DNA of 64,000 nucleotides. It comes from Nectonema munidae (lineage: Eukaryota; Nematomorpha; Nectonematoida; Nectonematidae). The DNA lies in NCBI GenBank assembly GCA_030549495.1, contig JAUIRK010000570.1:372001-436000 (forward strand), read 5' to 3'. The notes under the pieces were generated by a model. It was given only the letters and a program-made list of their open reading frames with translations. It ran no database searches and had not been told where the DNA came from. The translations under genes and the position numbers were made by a program. This document shows positions 57,320 to 64,000 of this stretch, one piece after another; position 1 is the first letter of the stretch; every line of letters starts with the position of its first letter.

Positions 57320-58303
57320 AATGTATTTATTTGTTCTCATTAACACTCATCATCATCATCATCCATTCGCCCTTCCGAGCATGGCCGTTTTCCCAGCTAA
57401 CCAGGGTTGACCATTTGTTTGCAGCTTCTTTTCCATGTTTTTCTACATTGAGCATCTCGTTTTACTTTTCTTTTGGCATGTTTTCTACTACTGCTTTCAT
57501 CCAAGTCTTCTTGGGGCTCCCCTCTTCGCTTTCCTTCAAACACTTCATTTTTGATACTTTTAGTCAATCTGACATGGTCCATTCTTTCCAAATGCCCGAA
57601 CCATCTCAGTCTGTTTTCTTCCATGTACTCTTCTATGAAATCATTCCCATCTTTCGCCTTAGGTAATCATTGGTAAGCCTTCTTTTAGAGTTTTTCATTC
57701 ATCATCCGTATCATTTTCATCTCAGTACTCATCATTCTTTTGTATCGGTTTTTAAGAACCCAGCATTCGCTTCCATAGCACATCGCTTCTTAATATACCT
57801 GATAGAGTCTGGTTTTCAGCTTCAACGAGAGGATTTTTCCACAAAGAAGACCCGAAATTTCTTGAATTCGTCCACCCACATCGAATCTGTGTCACAGATT
57901 TGGAAGAATCTCCAGAATCATCAAGCATTCTCCCAAATAACAAAACTCTGACAAATCCACCTCATCCTGCCTAACTTCACATTCTTTTCCATTTTTCAAG
58001 TTTATCTGCTTCTAATTGAATCTTCGGCAGACAAAACTTTTCACGTTTGCAAAGAGTTGATTGTAGTGATCTCTTATCCCACTTCTCACATTTGAAGATT
58101 GTATTGATTACGAACACTCTTTCCCCACAACAAGAGCAAGGATCAACGTTGTGATGGATTTCTCAACATATTTCGTCTTAAAAATCATAATTTGGTTTTG
58201 TTACGTTGATCTTCAAGCCTTTGTTTCTAGAATTTTTATGCTATTGTCACTCAAATCATTCAAGGTATTTGCACTAAAACCAGATCATCAGGTATAAAAA
58301 TTC
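57320..58303 (-). mobile_element. LINE 3' part (left arm of an inverted duplication)
   Basis: Read from 58303 to 57320. It starts with DDLVLAANTLNDLSDN-like RT sequence (FADDLVL box), then ILETKGLKINVTKPNYDF, a Cys-rich stretch like PCSCCGERVFVINTIFKC, then LKAETK..LSGILRSDVLWK and finally EENRLRWFGHLERMDHVRLT, the C-terminal pattern RLRWFGHVxRMDDxRLPK. This is typical of many animal LINEs of the RTE/CR1-like kind. The 3' end carries a GAT-type tail (CATCATCAT on plus at 57346-57362). Stops interrupt it. Confidence 0.8.
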
Positions 58304-58312
58304 TCTGTGATT

Positions 58313-58715
58313 TTTAAAGAGAATTTTATACGTGATGATCTGGTTTTAGCTGCAAATACTGAATGTTTGAGTAAGTACTGGATGAAAAGTTCTAAGAAAA
58401 GGTGAAGATCAACAAAAAAAAAGTTATGATTTTAAGAAAAAATATGTTGGAAATGATCAAACTTGATCTTGTTGGGGGAAAATTGTTCGTAATAATACAA
58501 TGTCAAATGTGAGAAGTGGGGAAAGAGATCCCAATCAATCTTAAAACGTGAAGTTTGTCTGGAAGATTAATTAAAGCAGATAAACTGAAAAAAAAAAATG
58601 GAAAAGAATGTGAAGAGGAGGATGAGGTGGATGTTGAGATCTGTATTTGGGAGAATGGATGTTCTGGAGATTTTCAAATCTGTGAAGAAATTCGATTGGG
58701 TGGAAGTTAAGGAAA
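58313..58715 (+). mobile_element. LINE 3' part (right arm of the inverted duplication)
   Basis: The sequence is an inverted, diverged copy of about 57865-58303. For example, CCAGATCATCAGGTATAAAA (from 58280) pairs with TTTTATACGTGATGATCTGG (from about 58324). The arm reads DDLVLAANTECLSKYWMKSS on the plus strand and stops before the C-terminal RLRWFGH block. The spacer is only about 10 bp. Confidence 0.82.
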
Positions 58716-59520
58716 TAGGTTTTTTCTTCATTAACTTTTTTTTCTTTTAACTTCTTCTCATTAACACTATCACTAAATTTATATCTCTTTCGTAGATTTT
58801 TATATCATGCATTTGTACTTTTATATGTTAAAAATAAGCAGAGATTATGAAGCATTCAAAATCTTTTTATAAGATTAGGTTAACGATTTTGTTTCCGAGT
58901 TCAATGAAGTCATAAACAATGTTTTTTAATAATTTAGATCCTTAAAATCTGTCCTAAAGATGCGGTTTCTGGATTTTACTTGCGAGAGAGCATTATTTGA
59001 TGCTGCATTTCTTAGTTCCAACTTTGCTATTATAAAGAATCGTAATATCATTTTAAAAGTATGACATAAAAAGAACACGGTATTAGTTTGTGTGTAAATA
59101 TTTAAAAACAGTGGCTCAACTAGATATGGGACCCTATTTTTTGTGCCCCCCCCCCCCCCCCCCCCTAATACTTTTTCTCTATGTAATATATAAGGGCATA
59201 GTGTCGAGCTTAGATTTCATTATCATTCAGATACATATACATATTGATCATGGACATTTTGCTTCCACTTGCTAACATTCCCGTCTACTCTACTGATTAC
59301 AGCACACAATGTTAGAAAACAAATAATTCCTTCAAAGTGACTAGCAGTAAGTGATTCCTCATGGTTACACCATCTATATATACATTGTAAGCTGGTATTG
59401 TCTCGCCTGAAACATGCCTTTCTTCTCATCGTCAACTTGATTCCTTCATAATAGAGTATAGAGATATTGTTGTGAAGCTAAGAGCAATTGTAATGAGAAT
59501 TTTAGTGTTGCTAAATTTTA
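58716..59520. other. AT-rich intronic DNA with a C20 tract
   Basis: CAGTGGCTCAACTAGATATG at 59109, followed by a 20-base C run at 59146-59165, resembles one end of a hAT-type element. No partner end was found. No exon is recognised. Confidence 0.35.
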
Positions 59521-59529
59521 GTTTAGCTA

Positions 59530-60190
59530 TCACAAAAGATTGTTTGTCTCAGAAAAAAATCGGAATTATTATTTGTGAGTATGAAAATAGAGCTAAAAGT
59601 TATCGTGTTTTAGCTCAAAATTTTAAAGTTGGAAATATGCACATTCAATAAACAATAAATCGTAAAGGTCAATACAAAGCTGATTTTGAAGAAAATGTTC
59701 ATTTGAATAGAAAACGAATTTGTCCACGTTTGACAAGTGAAGATTTAGAAAAGTCTGTTTCACTTGGCTTGAAAACCAGAGTTCTGGTCCAATGTTACAA
59801 GAAAGAACTTTTGAATAACTAAATTTGAAAAACTTTAATGCTTCTACTGTATGGTTAGGTAAGTTTAGAGAAAGACACAATAATTTGGATATTATTTTTA
59901 GTCCAGTAGATATTTTTAACATGGACAAACTGGTCTCAACTATAGAGCTTTACCTTTGAAGACCTTAAATGTTAAAGGATAAGTGTATACAAGTGTAACA
60001 TCCGCAAACTGTTTACAAATCAGTTTCAAAACCTGTGAATTAGGGTTGACGAAGTTAATATGGAACAAGATGAAGAAAGTAAAAATGATAGTAAACTTAC
60101 TGATCCTCTTTTCTTAACAAGTAGTGAGACAAATGAAGAAGTGTCGAAAGTAGAAGAATATATTCTAGTTGATCAGGGATCTAGAGACTC
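59530..60190 (+). pseudogene. pogo/Tigger-type transposase fossil (psq and CENPB DNA-binding domains)
   Basis: About 59546-59640 gives an HTH_psq domain: IICEYENRAKSYRVLAQNFK with VGNMH in sequence (family EKxxIIxxYENGKSxRVLAxKFxVGKTxI). About 59690-59880 gives the CENPB-type HTH: NRKRICPRLTSEDLEKSV, then SSGPMLQERTFE and LNLKNFNASTVWLGKFRERH. About 59905-59980 gives DIFNMDK and, in the neighbouring frame, QTGLNYRALPLKTLNVKG, the first catalytic region. The DDE core after that appears deleted. An acidic segment (EQDEESKNDSKLTDPLFLTS) at 60060-60195 may be the C-terminus. Broken in several frames. Confidence 0.75.
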
Positions 60191-60503
60191 ATGAAAAACT
60201 TACAGATAATAATTGAAAAGAACAAATATTTTAAACAAACTATAAAAGAAGATTTTATGTGAAGAAAAAAATGATGATTGCTACCAGCTCAATAAATTAC
60301 TGATATTTCAAAAGCTATGTATTACACTAAAAAACTAGCCTTGTTTTTTTTTTAGCAAATAGCAGCCAGTTATGACAAGAGTGAAGTCGGATTCAGTGAT
60401 TTTTTTTTAATTCTACTCCAACTCCAAAAGCAAAATCTCCAATTATACAGCCCCGCACAAAACTACAAAGTTAAAAAAGAAGGAATTTCCGAAAAGGACA
60501 TAC

Positions 60504-60667
60504 CTTCCTCTTTCAACGATTTCTCCGACGTTGAGCACAATAATTTCGTCTGCGTGAACAATGGTGGAAAGTCTGTGCGCCACAATGATCGTGGTCTTGC
60601 CCTTACAAACGTTTTCGATTGATGCTTGGATGTTGCGCTCCGTCTTTGTATCCAGTGCTGAAGTGGC
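60504..60667 (-). CDS. ABCB6: ABCB6/HMT-1-like transporter, exon with D-loop and H-loop
   Basis: Acceptor TTTTTTAG at 60668-60669; donor AG|GTATGT at 60504/60503. Encodes [40 protein letters not shown] and [21 protein letters not shown] is the D-loop and VAHRLST carries the switch His. The pattern ATSALDTxxERxIQASL...NRTTIVVAHRLSTVVNAD is that of ABCB6, whereas ABCB7 has ATSSLDSxTE, hence the assignment. ABCB6-type half transporters homodimerise and handle porphyrins or glutathione- and phytochelatin-bound metals; the substrate here is inferred from the family only. Confidence 0.92.
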
Positions 60668-61706
60668 CTAAAAAAGATCCAGCGATAAAGCATGTTCTTT
60701 ATGTGAAAATTGTATTGATAGGTAATTTTTTGATTTCTACGTAAGCAATAGTACAAGAGTGTATATGATTAATACTCTTAAAATATTTGAGTTATTAAAA
60801 AAGTTAGCTTGCAAATGATATTTCTTTTTATAAAATAACCTAAAAACATGGATCAAAAATCAACACTTGAGGCAAATATTTGAAAAATATCTTTTCTGTA
60901 CATGCAAATGCAAAACAATTTTTGTAATATAGCAAAAATTAAACATAAAATTCTCTATTGTTAATTTAATTTTCGAAATTTTATATATCGCATCTTGTTA
61001 GAGTAGTCTTATTTATAAAATATAACAATTTTATAAAGCAAAATCATAGCATAAGAAATAAAACAACTATAATTGAGTAGGTCGCCATTAGTATTATTTC
61101 CTGGCTTTTTAAATAGGGGCTGCGAAACCGGAGTTAAAGGAAAATTTTAAAATCTAGAGCCACTCAAATAAGAAGGTATTGGCTCTGACTCCTGATATGT
61201 ACAAAGATTGATCAAAAGATAACTATTAAGCTATATATTCATCATAACTATTATAATTAGATAAGCTTTTAAGAACCATAAATTTGAAGACTAATGGTCT
61301 GCTTTCTTCTCCAATTGAATTGTATATACTTGAAGCACACTATTTCCATTTCCTGAGACATTGTTGTCACACTGGTCCTCAAAGCGCTCAGTGATTGTCC
61401 CTATCAGGCACAATGGGACATCCGTTGTCCCATAAAATGAAGATCGTCTACTTTAAGTAATATAAAAACTCATTCAAAAAGAAAAGAAGGCAATTCATTT
61501 TAGAAAACAATTTTAGGAGAGCATCAATATCGCAGCAAGAGCATAAGCTTTTCGAATTATAGAGGAATAGTTCTACTGAAGTGGAGAATTTTAAAGAACA
61601 AAATAATCAAACAATATCAAATGTAAATCAGAAGGAAACGCATTCATAAAACACAACAGAACATTATATTTTTGCAAAGACAGTCTTATAAAAAGGCGGA
61701 GCTTAC
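60668..61706 (-). other. ABC transporter intron (about 1.04 kb)
   Basis: AT-rich. 61380-61455 contains a segment (inverse AGACGATCTTCATTTTATGG) related to the TTAA-type repeat at 11870-11985, with the palindrome TGGGACATCCGTTGTCCCA. Confidence 0.6.
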
Positions 61707-61819
61707 CTCATCCAAGAGAATGATGGACGGCGACTTGAGAATCGTTCGAGCGATGGCAACGCGCTGCTTCTCACCCCCACTCAGTTTGAGACCTCTTTCT
61801 CCAACCCTAGTTCTGTAGC
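61707..61819 (-). CDS. ABCB6: ABCB6/HMT-1-like transporter, exon with signature motif and Walker B
   Basis: Acceptor TTTGTGTTTAAG, donor GAG|GTAAGC. The first two bases complete a Gly codon with the previous exon. Reads [20 protein letters not shown] and [26 protein letters not shown] is the ABC signature and IILLDE is Walker B with its catalytic Glu. All key residues are present, and the base composition is GC-richer than the introns, as expected for a constrained exon. It aligns without gaps to the ABCB6 order ([20 protein letters not shown]). Confidence 0.95.
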
Positions 61820-62740
61820 CTTAAACACAAATGATCTGAGCAACAAGTACCCGGAATGCATGCATGCATTGCGTTTATAGATGTAAGAGTCATTATTTTC
61901 AATATTGCGATTTCAATTTCAAGTATACATGGATCTTTCGAAATGGAAAGTGCGCGACCTTTTTATTTCATATAAACGGCAAAGAAAGATAAAACAGTAT
62001 GCATCAGATTTTCTCTATCAACAAGAAATTAACAACCTAACTAGCTTCTAACATACTTTTTAATATACCCAAAAGTCAAAAATACAAATTTCAGAATATT
62101 GTGAATGATAGAAATAAAAGAAAAGAATTCACTTTTATTCAAAACACTAGATGAAACTGTCTTGGAAAATCAAAATGTTGAAAACAAAACTTAAAATTTA
62201 AGATAAATAAGGAATGAGATGAAAAATATCAGAGATAAAACTAAAATATAAAAAAAATCTAGAAAGAAAAATTCTTTCAATTAAAATCAAAAATTAGAAA
62301 AAAAGTATGACGATGAGAAAAGATAAATTTAAAATTAAAAAATTATGGTGAAATATACGAGGGATAACATAGAATAAAAAATACGAAAAAATTTAAAACT
62401 TAAAGACAAGTTAGTTTTGTTAATAAACAAAGCTTAACATCTTATCATTGCCCCACAAAATATTTACTATAAACTCCTACACCTCAATATTAATTCCTAA
62501 ACTGATTAATTCAATATTTAAAAAATCTGAATTTCTATAGAAACATTATTTTTGGAAGAATTCAGCCACACTAACATAGTTATTGTTCAATTTTCTTATG
62601 GAGGATGTAATGTAGGCAATATTAAAAAGTATCACCATTTTTAGATTAGCTAGAGGAAAGTGTTTTGCTTAAGGACAGTTAGTTTAACTGCAATTAAGTC
62701 CGATTTAAAAAATAAAATTGGACATCAAGAATGAACTTAC
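61820..62740 (-). other. ABC transporter intron (about 0.92 kb)
   Basis: AT-rich, no embedded element recognised. A repeated TGCATGCATTGC lies close to the acceptor side. Confidence 0.6.
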
Positions 62741-62915
62741 CATCAGGAAATTTCATAATCTGTTCATGGATTTCAGCAGCGACAGCTGACATCTCCACTG
62801 CAACTTTATTAGCTTCCAAATTGCCGTAGTTGATGTTATAGAAAATGTCCTGGTTAAAGAGTACGGTATCTTGAGGCACAATTCCTATCATTTTACGCAA
62901 AGACTTCTGTGTCAC
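62741..62915 (-). CDS. ABCB6: ABCB6/HMT-1-like transporter, exon with Q-loop
   Basis: Acceptor ACATTCGTTTTAAAG at 62916, donor GATG|GTAAGT. Encodes VTQKSLRKMIGIVPQDTVLF, NQDIFYNINYGNLEANKVAV and EMSAVAAEIHEQIMKFPD. GIVPQDTVLF contains the Q-loop Gln, and FYNINYG is the family's NI-x-YG segment after it. It ends one base into the Gly codon completed by the 61707 exon. The preceding exon, with Walker A (GPSGAGKST in the family), is expected to the right but is not found before 64000, so the 5' part of the gene is outside the window. Confidence 0.92.
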
Positions 62916-64000
62916 CTTTAAAACGAATGTTTGCATTCATTGCGCAAGCAAAATCAAAAGGAGTAATACAACAAGAATAAGAAGGGTCAAACACAATTGA
63001 TTTTGAAAATATTTCAAAATTAATTATTTATATAAAACAAACCTTTATGTTTCATTTTTAATTAAAATTTTGATTTAAAAAAATCAAGTTCTTTCTCATA
63101 GGAAAATTTGGTAGCAATTTTATGATATACAGTAACAAATTCATGACATAATAAAAGCTTTTGCTATCATATTTATTTAGCATAACTTTCTTTTAGATAA
63201 CAGCTTTTTAAAATGCAGAGAAAACAAGTGCATTGGATTAAATTATACAAACATCACCACTCTTCTGACATTTACTTTTAAAAATATGATAAAAGAAAGA
63301 AAAATTATTCAAAATTTATTTCACTCAGAGCAACGCATAAACAAACAGTCTGCCACATGAGGCTAGCGACCCAATTTGCTAACCCCCTTTATAGTTGATT
63401 GCAGCTCTAACTCTAGTTGAACGTATATGATAAATCCAAATTTTTAATTCAATGTATGACAAAGTCTCGTCCTTAAATTCAATATGTTTTATTTATCAAA
63501 AATGAAGACATAAATATATAATAAACGATACACAAAAATCAACCTTCATATAATATTTAAATACAAATGATCTTTTAACACGGATATTTGTCATTGAAAA
63601 AAAAATAACTTACGATTTTGTTAACTAAAAATGTAGTTTAATCAAATTTAATACACAAAAGGTTCTTTGCTCGTTGCGGGCATAGAATAACTTTCAAAAC
63701 AAAATTTTGAAGTTTTAAAAAAATTTCATGTGAACCAAACACACTTGAATGATTTACAAAAATTATATTCATAATGAATAAGAATAATTTTTCCTTACTT
63801 TAAAAAAATTATAGTAAATTTATATACGTGTATCTCGGATAAACTTTTTTGGCAAAATGAGACAGCACTAGATCAAATATATAATCCCATAAGATCGGAA
63901 AAAAACAGAAACTCAATACAGGTTATTTTTATTTGATATGACTTGTTAGTTCTATGAAGAACTAAGATGTCAAAGTTAGTTACTTAAGCACCCATCCTTA
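62916..64000 (-). other. Start of the next upstream ABC transporter intron
   Basis: AT-rich. No Walker A exon, transposon end or tandem repeat is recognised up to the window edge. Confidence 0.5.

Larger units (their letters stand above)
52471..60503 (-). other. Final ABC transporter intron (about 8.0 kb) loaded with nested transposons
   Basis: Bounded by the donor GTATGT at 60503 and the acceptor at 52471. It contains the piggyBac/hAT nest (52569-57240), the inverted LINE (57320-58715) and a pogo fossil (about 59530-60190). The two upstream introns are only about 1.04 kb and 0.92 kb. Confidence 0.85.

Noticed and set aside
59223-59435. Last exon of the ABC transporter (WCNHEESLTASHFEG)
   Set aside because: Weak resemblance only. 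The exon at 52371-52470 fits far better (RHEELMSQEGIYFGMW, correct phase, acceptor and stop).
1-64000. CRISPR arrays, bacterial operons, ribosomal RNA genes, LTR retroelements
   Set aside because: No regularly spaced repeats with unique spacers, no compact operons, no rRNA-like sequence, and no convincing LTR pair or integrase/protease motif was seen.

Overview
The window looks like an AT-rich animal genome segment, probably arthropod. A copepod crustacean is a guess from the repeat content and is not demonstrated. Coding sequence is split by GT-AG introns, intergenic DNA is full of decayed DNA transposons and LINE fragments, and there are no operons, ribosome binding sites or CRISPR arrays. 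Most long open frames are chance frames in AT-rich DNA.

Two host genes can be recognised, both on the minus strand. In the left third, five exons (about 18869 down to 4020) encode the second and third EH domains of an Eps15-type endocytic adaptor. EH domains are paired EF-hands that bind NPF peptides. The first EH domain and the coiled-coil and AP-2-binding parts were not found. At the right end, four exons (62915 down to 52371) encode the C-terminal two thirds of the nucleotide-binding domain of an ABCB6/HMT-1-type half transporter, through the stop codon and a candidate poly(A) signal. Walker A and the membrane domain must lie beyond 64000. A third small candidate gene (36161-36358, minus) encodes a 65-residue single-span membrane protein that I do not recognise.

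The rest is largely mobile-element debris. Eight hAT-type elements have matching terminal repeats and 8-bp target duplications (4555-7447, 13425-13756, 14074-14497, 15695-16854, 28536-31364, 40719-41332, 52597-52899, 53211-55424). Seven of the eight duplications have TA at the two central positions. There are three broken piggyBac transposases (23444-24815, about 43300-44030, about 55440-57060) and short TTAA-flanked relatives (19279-19407, 3296-3425 and others), and two pogo/Tigger-type transposase fossils (1-470 and about 59530-60190). LINE pieces lie at 9140-11335 (minus), 26107-28435 (plus), about 34500-35290 (plus) and 57320-58715. The last contains a large inverted duplication.

Layout: 1-4000, pogo fossil and AT-rich DNA; 4020-18869, Eps15 exons whose introns hold a full-length hAT, a LINE, three small hAT elements and a tandem-repeat block; 19000-36000, gene-poor DNA with a piggyBac, a LINE, a hAT and a LINE tail; 36000-52200, a small membrane-protein candidate, a CpG-rich patch, a deleted hAT, short tandem repeats, a (GAT)n-tailed repeat and a piggyBac; 52371-62915, ABC transporter exons whose final 8-kb intron holds two hAT elements inserted into palindromes at the ends of piggyBac-type DNA, an inverted LINE and a pogo fossil.

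The nested structure at 52569-57240 is the most unusual feature. I saw no wholly new gene system.
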